Origin: Setophaga petechia
Lineage: Eukaryota; Chordata; Aves; Passeriformes; Parulidae
NCBI GenBank assembly: GCA_024362935.1
Contig: JANCRA010000016.1
Coordinates: 18,955,165-19,019,164, forward strand
Direction of reading: 5' to 3'
Length of the DNA: 64,000 bases
Below are positions 13,201 to 25,200 of the stretch, piece by piece. Every line of letters begins with the position of its first letter. Within the stretch, counting starts at the first letter, position 1. The notes beneath the pieces are model-generated. The model made no database searches. It was not told the DNA's origin and saw only the letters and a list, made by a program, of their open reading frames with translations. The position numbers were made by a program, and so were the translations under genes.

Positions 13201-16200
13201 AAGGGAGTTCCTTCCCAGCTAATTCCTGGGTTCAGAAAGCTGCTAGCCAGACTCATCTTCCTCAGTGAGCTGTCCCACAGCTGGCAGCTTTTCTTCATTC
13301 TAAACAGGCTGCTGAATTCAGGAGACATGTGCAGTTCACACTTGGCCTGAAATGACACAAATTCTTCACAAATAAAAGAAAATCTTAGTGAACAGAACAA
13401 CTCTTGAAACATTTATGGTTCAGAACTGGGAACTGACTTTGTTAGGTGGAGCTCTAAGCTTGCTGGCTGGCCAAAGAGATGTTTTGGTGTAATCAAGAGC
13501 TAAAATGGGTCTTCATTCATCCAGTGGGTCAACTGTTCATTGCCCCAATAGTCCTAAGAGCTAAGACAAAGGGAATGGCTCCCAAATGTCACTTTAAATT
13601 GACATTTAGGAGGGAGAAATCAGTCCAATGCCCTGGCACTGGACTTGTGAGCAAGTGTAGGGATGATGGGAGGGAAGAGGGCATGGACAGTGAGAACACA
13701 GGCTGCTGAGGTGAGACACAAGGTGGACCCTTTGATTTTTCTGGTGCTTTTATCTCTAAGAAATGCTTCTTGAATCTTCCAGGAGCACCTTCTGCGCAAT
13801 CATTTCTCAGCTGACGGAGGAAACACAGCCACTATTTGAAACCACTATCAAATCCCGTGCTGTGTCCGAGGACTCTGATGCTAAATTCACGTGCATAGTG
13901 ACAGGTAACAGTGTCTTCAGTGAATAACCTGGTCCTGCCTCACTGCTGGGCTTGTGCCAGTTAAACTCTGCAGTGATAACAAGGATAACAAGCCCACCAC
14001 AAGCAGAGGTTCAGCAATTGCATGGTGATTTTAGCTTCCATTTAAGGGAGGTGGGAAGCACCTGAGTGTGTAAAGAGGCAAAGGCATAAGCTAACATCTC
14101 AAACAAGGCAAATGAAAGACTAGAAAATGGGATATGCTGGTTACTGCTTGGACCAGCTACATTTTGTTGTCCTAATCTCTGCTTCTCTAATCCTGGCCTC
14201 CATAACTCAGGAATGTGCAGTTTTGAAGAGTAAGGCTCTCCTGCTGGAACCAATACTGCTGGCTGTAGATGGTTAGAGCACAGCTACATTTGTGTCTGTG
14301 ATGAACTTCTGTGTCTGTCAACATCTGCAATAAAAGCTGGTCACTGCCCAATGAGCTAAAATCTCCCCTTGGGCAGGAAGGGGTTAAGTCAAGAAGAGGA
14401 GGAGGAGGGAGAGACTGAAAAAGAAGGCTGGTGCTAAGGCCTTGTGGCATGGCAGCACATTGGTGTAGAGGCAAGTAGCTCGTTTGGTGATGAGATTTTG
14501 TTCTTTAAATATGGAGACTCTAAAACCACTTCTCTCAGTGTACCTGTTAACAACTCCATGATCCTTCCTGACCTCACTAGTATTAAATACTGCAAGAGGT
14601 TACTCAGTGAGAGACACTTACAAACAGGTTTGTAAATTCTGGAAGGAGGAGAGTATATCTGGTGAGCCTCTTAGGCACAAGGACCAAAGCTTTCCTAAGG
14701 AAGTCTGGTTTGCTGTTAGAAACAGGCTGGAAATAAGGAAGCACAGTCTCAGTGCCTCTGAGAACTGCCAGCTATGAATTCTTGGCTTTTCTCTCATGGA
14801 TTCCCTTGTTCTGAAGGCTGACCCTCTGACTTGCAGGGGTACAACTGATGTGTTGATTTTATTGAGGATTAACTTCAGCAGACCCCTTGTTGCTGCTTCT
14901 AGAGCCAAAGGGAGCTGCTAGGAGATGCCTCCAAACCATTTTATTTGGGGAGTCATTAGAAGGGCTCTTCCTAGTTTGACTTTTTTGAAAGCAAAAGCTT
15001 GACATATTGTACAGTACCATGGAACATGCCATTCTGCAAGTGTCAGAGGTGAGAAAATGTTTAGTTGTGTTGGGAAATCCAGAGTACAAATCCTGGCTTA
15101 TCTCACTGGCTTAAATCTCCACCAGCTGCACCTCTGAGGTTGATGGTTCCTTCTAACAAATTCCATCTCTTCATGGTGTGTTGCACCAAGCAGAAAACTT
15201 GACCTGGTACTGGCCTCATTTCCTGCTCAAGTATAGGAAATTTGTCAATGAGTCTCTTTCAGCATGTGTCACAATATTTCTGTGCTTGGTAAACTAGGTT
15301 GGGAGATGTCTCTACGCACTTACAAAATTTTCATGGAAATGTTTTTAAAATCATCCTTGGACCACCTTTGCCAGATGGGCATCTCCTGTATGTGGTCCTG
15401 TGGAGTGCTTTAGGAGCTCAGGATCTCTTGGGGAGAGGGGGGCAGGAGGTGTAGGGCATACCCTGGCTGCAGAGCCTGCCTGGTACTTCAGGTATCTTGC
15501 CCTGCCGTGATGTTTGTGTTCAACTGGGAGGCGTTGCTGGGAGCAAGGAAATGGCAGTGACATCCCTGGCCAGTGACCAGAGTGGAACCAGTTCAGTCCC
15601 AGCTCTGTGGCTGCAGTCCAGGGACACTTTGATGGAGGCAAAGGGCAGACAGTCACCTGCTCCTGTTTTGACGGTCAAGCCACAAATATGGATGTGTGAC
15701 CTACAATAGCATCTTACTATTTTTTTTTTTTTTTGCCTCTTCTTGACCAATAATGAGAGTTACAGGCTAGTCCAACATCTGGGAATACTTGGATTAGGAC
15801 TTGCTGGGCCTGTCCTAGGAACACAGAAGGATGCAAGTGTTTGAGGAACCAATCTCCAGAATGTGATGAGTGGGGCAGGCAGGAAGAAAGCAGGTCAGGC
15901 AGAGGCAGATTCCTGTGTGTGGAGGCACAAACTTTCCTTTCCTCCTGATGCCTACTTCAGCCTGCTACTGGTGTCCCTGCTATGTCTGATTTGATTTTTT
16001 GGGTCAGATCCTGCATCAGTTATGAGATGTTTTCTTTTTTCAGACAAGATTAGTTTCGTCCTTTGTTCTCTAAGAGATGTGAAAAAGGAAACAAGAACTT
16101 TTCCATTTACTGTGCAGCTTCATCCCACATCTCTGTGCGTTCCTTGCTGTGTCTGTCTGGATTTCAGGGTCTCAAGGGTCATCACAGCTCATTTGCAGTG

Positions 16201-19200
16201 TGTGGATATTGGGCTTCTCTCTTCAGAGTGGCCCTTCATGGAGGTGCTGCCACAAGGATTTTCCAGCTTTTTATTTGCTTCTGTGCAGCATTGCCTGGGA
16301 AGGAGAGATGTCAGCTGCTGAAATGGGGGAAGCTGGATGAAGGGGCCAGGTTGCTTGTTAGGGAATGAGTCCAGCCAGGACTTTGTTGGCTGGATCTGGC
16401 CAAGACCATTGTATGCCAGCACCAGCCCACTGTTGTACAGCTGCCTCTTCAGTGCCATTTCAGCTCTCCTCAACCAGGTTCCACCCCTCTGATCTGGCTT
16501 CACAAATCACTGTCTCGGGAGCTTGATCCCATCACTGCCTCCATGGTTTTATTGCAGAGTGCAGAGGGGAGAGGGCTCTGCCCATGGCTTGGGGAAGAGA
16601 GTTTGGGTAGGCTGAGTAGACAGTCACATGCTTATGGATGCAGTTTTTAATCAGGTTAAAGGAGTTCCACTTGCTGCATTTGTGGTGACCCTGAGGGAAG
16701 TGTTTGAAGGGTGAGACTGAAGTGCTTGGATGAAGAATGTCAGGAGACAGGCAGGGGCTGTGAGAGGGGTTTGGGGATGGGATAGTGACTGCAAGAGCAG
16801 AGAGTAACTGCTGGTGAGATGAGGAGGTTTGGCTTTGGGGCCAAGGACAAGGGAAGGATGGTGAACGAGCCCTGCTCACAGTGGCATGAGGAGCTACTGC
16901 TCTTAGTGTCTGTCCGTCCTGTCAGCATTGCTAGAAGCTTCCTTGTCCTTGTGTGCTGGAGGGGTTTAAATCCATGAAGCCAGAAAGGGTAACATCTTAC
17001 CAGGAACTGTATTCCCAAGACTGTTGAAGCTCCTACTTGTATGTAGCTTGTGTAGAGCAGAAACTGTGGATATTGTTTAATGGTTCTGAACTCATATCAC
17101 CTTCCCAAGTTTCAGAAGACTAACTCCCCCTCCTTTCCTGCCCCCAAAACTATAAAAAAAGCAAAAAGAAAGCAACTTGAAATAGCATTTCTCTGGGTGA
17201 TTTTGGATAGATATATTCAGAACTGTTTTGGATAGATATTTTAAGAACTGTTTTGGTTACAGTCACTAAGCTTTGAAGACTTCTCAGGTTTCGACAGTTT
17301 TCAGAAAAAGAATGTTTGATCAAAACCTGGCAATCTCCATGAAAGAAACGTCCTTGCTCTGAAAGAAACATCCATGCTCTGAAAAGTCTCCAGGATGCTG
17401 TGGTGGCTGGCCACCACGCTGGAGCAGTGCTGCTGGCAGGCACACACACACACATGCTGGGGATGTGGAGCCTCTGGGTGGCTGCTCTTCCCAGGGCTGC
17501 CCTGGCTCTGTCTGCAGCTACAGGCTCTGCCTGGGGGCTGCAGGGGCCCAGCTGCACCGGGGGCTGCAGCAGGGGCAGGTCTGGGAAGGATGAGTGTGGA
17601 TCTGTCAGGGGGGGCTGCAGCAGGGGCAGGTCTGGGAAGGATGAGTGTGGATCTGTCAGGGGGGGCTGCAGCAGGGGCAGGTTTGGGAAGGATGAGTGTG
17701 CATCTATGAGTGTGTCAGGGTGTCTCATGCTAAGGGTGGACATCTGATGCCTGCAGCATGGCAATGCCCACGGATGGAGCCCTCATTTCCACCTCATCCC
17801 ATTGGGCAAGCTGTGGATGCTGTGCCTGCAGGGGATGCACCGTGCTGGGTATGATGCCTGACTCCTCTTCCCCCCCACCCTGGACTGGGGGAATTTATTC
17901 ACTCAGCAGCCCAAAGATGGATGTCAGCAGCATCAGCAGCAGCTCCTCTCCCTGTGCCAGGGAGATTCATCCCTGCCCAGGCATCTTTCCATCTTGGCTC
18001 TGGTTACAGCCCCTGGGAAGGGATGGATGATATTTGGACAGGCAGCTGGGGCCACTGTACCTGCGTGGGAGGTGGGAAGCCCTTCAGCATCCGCCTGCCT
18101 GCAGACTGCAGATCCAGCCAGAACTTGCCTGCAGCTCTCTTGGGCTGCAGGTGACACTGGTGACACTGTGCAGTGTGAGCTGGTCCTGCCACTGAGCCGT
18201 GGCTCCTCAGAGGGAGCAGACAGCCTCAAGGACATGAATGCTACAAGTCAAAGGGAGTTGAAGCTTAGCAGGAGGAAAAGGCTTTCCTCGATGGAAATGG
18301 CAGCTCTCTCCAGTGGCAGCTCTTTCCAGTGGCAGCTCTTTCCAGCAGATGTCAGCTGGGAATGGAAATCAGCTGTGGAGGCCACGGCAGGGGGGACATG
18401 ACAGAGCTTCTCGGAAACTGTCGGCTGGCAGTTCCCAGAATGAAGGGCTGTGATTGCTGTTTCTTAGGGTGTCAGGAAAATCTACCTGCCAGCTCCCTGC
18501 AAGATGGACTCTGGGGGCATTCTGAAGATCTTGCTTGCAGAGCAGGCCCTTGGGGAGGGTTGGATTGCTCTGGGCACAGTATGAGCTTCTGTATGGAAAT
18601 TGTTTTGGTCATCTCTGGAGCAGAAAGAATTCACCACAGGCTCATTCAGCCCAGGCTCCTGCTGCCAATATTATTTTATGAAAAATACAAGCAGCAGTCA
18701 ATCCCTGGTGATCCCATCACTGTAATGCTCTCATGGCTTTCTCCAGTTCCCAGTTCAAGGCTCATTTTCTTCAGCCACAAGTACCTGAGGGCTTTGCATG
18801 TCTCTAGAAACTGGTTTGGGGGGTCAGGGCAGCAGCAAGGAATGGGCTGTGACAAGAGTGGGGCAGAGGGGGAGGACAGAGAGCCTTGCAGGAAGGGTGC
18901 TGGGAGAAAGTCATGGCTTGGCTTCCTGTAGAAGAGGAGAAATGAGGCACTACTCAACAGAAAGCCAAAGCTGCTGATGGCAGCAGTGGGAGGGGATTGA
19001 GGCAGCAAAGCATGTGGGAGATGTACAGACTGCAGGGATGCTGGGGCAGTGCAGAGTAAGAGACCTCAGAGAAGAGGGAACAATAGGGTAAAATCCACTC
19101 TCTGAGGTGTCTGGGCTATGGGGGTCGATGCTTCTCATAGAGGAGGACAGGAAAGAAAAGCTGCTGAGACTTCTTTTCCCAGCCCTGTCTGGTCCCAGTG

Positions 19201-22200
19201 CACTAAATCCTTCAAGAACCAGTGGACACTGAGGAGCCACCACAGGCAGGGGGTGGGGACAGGGGAGCCAGAGCAGTACAGGAGGAGATTGGGCATATGC
19301 TGCTTCTCTGGGCAAAGGCATATTGGATTGGCCAAAGCCTGGGTGAATTCCTGCTGATGAGTCTCTGCTTCTGGACTCTCAGTCCCACTCTAGGACCTTC
19401 ATGAGAGCAGGAACTCAGACATTGCTATGGGCTGACAACATCTTTGGCTGTTGCAAGGAGAACAGCTGAGGTCCTGGTTAGCCTTGAAACCTGTGGCTTG
19501 GTATTCAGAGAGCACCTTGTCCCTGCTTTCTCATTACTCCAGAGCCATTGGGTTGGGACCCTTTGGATATTCCTGGAAAGCCCTCATCAGCCCCATGCCT
19601 GGGGTGTCCATGGGAGCTGACCCTTGCCACATTCTGGGGTGCTGTGGGTGATCCTTGGAGTCTGGTGGAGTTGAGGAGAGTGCTGGACTCCTTCCTTTGG
19701 CCCCACAGAAAGCCTGCAGGGACATTTGCAGCAGATAAGCTCCTGAGCAATCCTATATCCTTTACCCATGGCAGGATGTGATCATTGACACTCTCATCCC
19801 ATGCCCTGAGGGTCAGCTTGGCTGAGCCCTGAGTGAAGGGCAGGAACCCCTGCTGGCTGCTGGCTTGAGCAGTGTTTGCATGAAAACTGCACTTAATCTG
19901 AACTAGAGCTGCTGTCAGTGAGCAGTGGGGGCTGTGGCTAGCACTGGTCCATATGGGACTCACATGCTGATCCAACACCTCTCCAAGTGGTGGAGAATGT
20001 GGCTGTGTGCCCAGCCAGCCTGCCAGCCAGCCAGTCACACACATCATGATGTCATTCTACTGAAAAGGCAGGTGACATCTGTTGTCAAGTGACATTTGTA
20101 GGACACTGAGCTGACTGTGATGCAATCAAGGTTGTTTCTGTTCAGTGGAAAGTTTCAGATCAGCTTACAGGCTGTGACAGTGTGCAAAATGCTGCGAGCT
20201 CCATGGAGGGGCCTGTTCTCCAGCCATAGCCTTGGCCTCATCAGAACACCCCTGTTCACATAAAAGTGACGGCATGCTCACCTTGTCCCAGCCAGTGTTA
20301 CAGGAGATGAGCGTGTGATCCACTCCTCTGTTCAGGAATGAAGTGCTGGGATTTTTTCCTCAAAAATAGCCCTATTCCTAGGAGTGATAAAAGTCTGAGA
20401 TAAGCCCATTAAGTTTCCACTGTTTCTGTTGTGCCATTTAGGAACGTGGTGAGCCCAGAATAGCATCTGTGCTGGTGTGCTGCTGCTGATACCACGCTGT
20501 CTGTGCTTCTGTGTGGAATGTTTCACTCTCTGATGTCCCTTCCCTGTCCTCCCCAGGGTACCCCCAGCCCGAGGTGACGTGGTACAAGGATGATGAGGAG
20601 ATGGATCGCTACTGTGGCTTACCCAAGTACGAGATATTCCGTCATGGAAACCGCCACACCCTGCAGCTCTACAAGTGAGTAAAGGAGCTGCAGAGGGCCT
20701 GGGTTTGCTGGTGGGAGCTCTGAGGGTGTTCTCAGTGGCTGGATAAGCTGTCAGCAGTGATATCCCCCCCCACCACTTGGCTGGCCCATTCTGCTCCCCA
20801 ATGTGAGTTCACAGCTGGCCCTTCCCCTCCAGCTGTGGTTCTCCAGTCACACCAGTATGAGATCCATGACTGCACCCAGGGATAGCTGCCATGCTGGAAA
20901 GCAAGAGGAAGGGAAGAAGGAGTCCCTCTCTCTGGAGCCTTCCAGTGCTGAGCATTAGGGATGACAAAGGTGAGCAAGGGGAAAGCACTATCTGCCTCCA
21001 AGGTGATGGTCCAGGGAGTCAAGTTTCTGGAGACCCAGGCACACCTTGAGTCCTGGATTTAGGATGTCAGACAGGTGTAGCACTGACTGAAAATGCAGAA
21101 TATCAGTGTTGCTGATAGTCCTGCCATCCTTGTGCTTCTGGCCTGAGCTTTTCTGCTCCCCCAGCTGTGATCCAGGTGTCCATCAGAGGCTGGCTCACCT
21201 CTTCCAGGAGCAGGGATCTCTGTGGGTCAGGTGTCCTCAAGGGGTGACAATAGGGATGCAGGCAGGTGCTTGTGCTGGTGCCTGTGACATGGGGTGGGAA
21301 GACTTTGGTAATATGGTAGGGTAGAGGAAGAATAGGAATGTCTTGTAGGCTGTGTAGAGCTGAGAGGAAAAGATCCTGCAGAGGACTCTGACCAAGAACA
21401 GTTGGGAAGCCTGATACTGCCTGTTCCTCCTCCATCACAGCCCTCATACCAGAGTTACAGCCCAGGGGTGGAGCTAGAGCAAATTTATCATAAAACTTGC
21501 TTGTTTGTTAATGTGGAGAACAGGCAGAGCCAGGGTGGGAGGCCAGCCCAAGGCCTCCAGATGTCCTGTGGGCTCCTCATGGGCCATATCTTCTGGACTC
21601 TGTGGAGCAAGAAGTAGGAGAGCATGCATGCCTGTGAGTCCAGCGAGCGTCCTGAGGAGGATGGGTAGGTCTCACACACAGCTTTTGATTTCCAGGTGCC
21701 GAGAAGAGGATGCAGGCATTTACCAGGCCTCAGCTAGAAATACCAAAGGCATCGTGTCCTGCTCCGGTGTGCTGGAAGTGGGAACCATGACGGAGTTCAA
21801 AATCCATCAGAGGTGGTTTGACAAAATCAAGAGAAAGGCTGAAGAAAAGATGCAAGAAATAGAACAAGGCAAGAAACGAGGAAAAGAAAATGTGGAGGTG
21901 GAGAAGTTGCAAGGAATGAGCCCTGAACGGCTCCAGAGGAAGCGGAGGCTGGCTCGAGATCAGAACCTCCGCTCAGGAGACTCTTCATGGGAGAAGGAAG
22001 ACACAGCAAAAGTGCACGTGGCAGATTCACAGTCCAGGTTACACAAGGATATTGCTGAGACAAAGGAGCAGCCACTCAGTGCAGTGCCAGGCTTTCCAAA
22101 CAAACTGGTGGCACCTCTGAAAGCAGAGGTGACCACCAATGGAGATGCCACTTTGGAAAGTGGGGATGAGAGCGGGAACAGCTTTCTCAAGTACATCTAT

Positions 22201-25200
22201 GAGACAGTGGAGGACTTGGCAACCAAGCCAGGGGCGAAAGACTCTGCAGCTAAAAAGAAAAAGAAGGTGGAGGCTCCTTCAGCACCAAAACAGGAGGTTT
22301 CTAAGCGAGAAGAAAGTGGGAGAGACAGGGCCAATCAGTCTTCAAATCCCAGGTTTGCTCCTCCTGTCCCCTTACGCAGGAATGCACGTTTACGAGCAGC
22401 AAGTGATCAAGAAGTGGAAACCAGTCCAAAACTCAAAGAGCCTGGGAAAGCTGTGAAACAGGACATTAAACCTAATGATGACATGTACTTCTCTTTAAAG
22501 GACATGTATTTTGATAAGCAAGTGAAGCCAGCAGCAGGGAAGGAGGAGGTGGGAGCCAAGGACGAGGCCGGGAGTCAGGCTGCCCTGCAGCCTGTGGCAG
22601 CCAGCAGACAGACAGAGGATGCTCCACTGCCCTCTGAGGTGTTGGAGGGCCAGAGAGGCCAGCAGCAAGAACAGAAGTTGGAGGGAAACAAAGAGGTAAC
22701 TAGGAGAGACAACAGCCAACGCAGGGGTGGCAGCAAGAAAATACCTGTGCATTTGTGTTGTGGCAGTGGGCCTGGGAGGCTCCATGTACACCACGGGATC
22801 TGCTGCCGAGGCTCTGCAGGTCTCCACTGGTGAAAGCACCCAGAAGGGCTCTTTGGATTTTGTGAGCCCAGACAGCAGAGCTTCCACCCCATCTCCAAGC
22901 AAATGTCAGCTGAGGTGGTGAGAGATGTAAGTTGGGGCCATCTGAGCAGCTGGTCCCGGTGGCCTGGGGCTCTCCGGTTTAATCAGCAGGCTGACCTCAT
23001 GCGGAATGTTTTCAGATCAGGTCGGCAGGGAGCACTGAATGGGTATTTATAGCTGGCAGTGAGTGCCTTGTGATGGCATCTGCTCAGTTTAACAAGGGAG
23101 CTTTAGTTAAGGAGCCCCCCATGCAGATGAGGTACCCTGTGAGCTGCACCCTCAGGGCCTCGAGTTTTGTTTACAGTGCAACATGTATACAGTAGGTCTG
23201 GACTATTTTTTTCACCCATCCCTTTTGGGAAAACTGTTGGGAGACTCGTTGTGGTGGTGATGAAGTGCAAGGGCACAGCACCTGCTTCTGACCCTCAGAG
23301 CATCTCTTAGTCAGCTGCTATTTTTGTCACTTAACCTGAAGTATTTACCATGAAAATATTAGACTGGAAGCTACTGGACTAATTTTCCCCCATTTTTCTT
23401 TAATGACCCCTTCTATCATAAAGGATCCTCTGAGTCCAGTTTGCAGGTGCTGTCAGGATCTGGAGTTTGGGCTGTGGTAGGTGCACACGTTCAGCAAAGA
23501 CAAGGCTCTGGGTGCAGCACCTCTCACTTGGTAGGTAATGCATGTATTTCAGAATGTGGAATAATCCACAATGCATAAGGGGCTGATGGGTGCTCCAGTG
23601 GAAATAAAAATCCCTTCTTTCTCTCTTAAATATTTTTAGCCATTGGTGGGTGCAGCTTTGCTGGTAAGAACTTGCTGTGTTCTGCCGTGCACCCCTGGTT
23701 TCTGGCCTTGCTGCTGCACAGTGCTGTGAACTCATCTTCATCCTGACCCACCAGTATCACATACTGCTGCAGAAATTATTGCTGGTCAGGCCAGCCCATG
23801 GCAAAGCCATTTGTTTCTCCCCTCTGTGCTCATTTTAACAGCTCTGGCTCTCAAAAAAGATGGAAAAATGCTGGTGTGCAGCAGGCTTGGGCTGTCATCC
23901 CTGAGCTTTGACATGCATCAAGATTTTTTTCTCTTTAAAAGCCCCATTCAGAGAGGGAAAACTGTGACTTGTCAGCTGGTGTGCCTTTGAGGAGACAAAA
24001 GGGAATGCTTCTGATTTGAATTTGAATGCTTCAGCTTGTTGGTGCTGCTGGGGAAAGTCCTCAAGCTTTTGTGAGAGCAAATAAGCTGATTTAAAGCCTT
24101 TAAGGCAGATTCCAGGCATGTTTCAGGATATTTTCAGCCCTCAGGACAGGGGTTACTTGTCTATTTCTTTTTTATTCTTTCTCTTAAAAAAGAAAGGTCA
24201 TAGGTGGATGTTTTCCTAGCCTTGGGACATAGCTGGCCCTTATGCTCAGGACTTCTCTTCTGAGCTGGATTTGTCTGTAGCAAATGCCAGAGTGTACCCA
24301 GGCTCTGAACATCATCCTCTACAAGAGAGAGAAGAAACTAGTTTTGCATGGTAATCACTCCTCCCTAAATTTTAAGCTGATGATTTGATTATATTTCTTG
24401 AATTTTATGGGTAGGAACAGCCTCCACCCTTCAATACTCATGCCCTAACAATTAGAGAAGGACTTTGAAAAAGGGCATGGAGTATCAGGACAAGGAGGAG
24501 TGGCTTTCTGCTGTCAGAGGGCAGGGTCAGATGGGATATGGAGAAGAAATTCTTGGCTGAGAGGGCTGTGAGGCCCTGGCACAGGTTGCCCAGAGCAGCT
24601 GTGGCTGCCCCATCCCTGGAACTGTTCCAGGCCAGGTTGGATGGGTCTTGGAGCAACCTGGGATAGTGGAAGGTGTCCCTGCCCATAGCAGGGGATGGAA
24701 TGAGATGGGCTTTGAGATCCCATCCAACCCAAACCATTCTATTTATTTGCTTGGGAAGGGGTTTGCTGAGAGAATGTTGCTACCTTTCCTCTTTTCCCCA
24801 AGCTACCAAATGAAGCAAAAGCAGCATAAAACAGAGATCTAAGTGCCACACCCCTCCTTTCCCATGGTGTTCATTTTGGGGGCTTAATGCTCAAGTCAGG
24901 AACCTCAGGAGAAAATCCTTAACAGCAGATCCTCCAGGCTGGAAGGGGGTCCTGTGGTATTTTTGGGGTCCCCAGACAAGGGAAGGAAATTATGAACTGC
25001 CTCCATGTTCTTAGAAGGCAAATATTATATTATATTCGATTCTATTATATTTATATTATATTATATTATATTATATTATATTTATATTATATTATATTAT
25101 ATTATATTATATTATATTATATTATATTATATTATATTATATTATATTATATTATATTATATTATATTATATTATGCTATACTAAATCTATACTAAAGAA

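Larger units (their letters stand above)
1087..13782 (+). other. ALPK3 intron 1 (~12.7 kb)
   Basis: Bounded by gtgagc at 1087 and cttccag ending at 13782. It contains CR1 copies at 1459-1830 and 3885-4326, an AT-rich repeat-free stretch at about 10440-10840, and a 37-nt exon-like segment at 12303-12339 with strong splice sites but a frame-breaking stop. I see no other gene; the ORFs here are short and lack family similarity. Confidence 0.8.

Noticed and set aside
17561..17711. CRISPR-like array
   Set aside because: Direct units are contiguous with no unique spacers, and the genome is a vertebrate.
17150..17764. 204-codon minus-strand frame with repeated PHSSFPDLPLLQPPLTD-like motif
   Set aside because: The repetition is produced by the 51-bp DNA minisatellite; there are no other coding signs.
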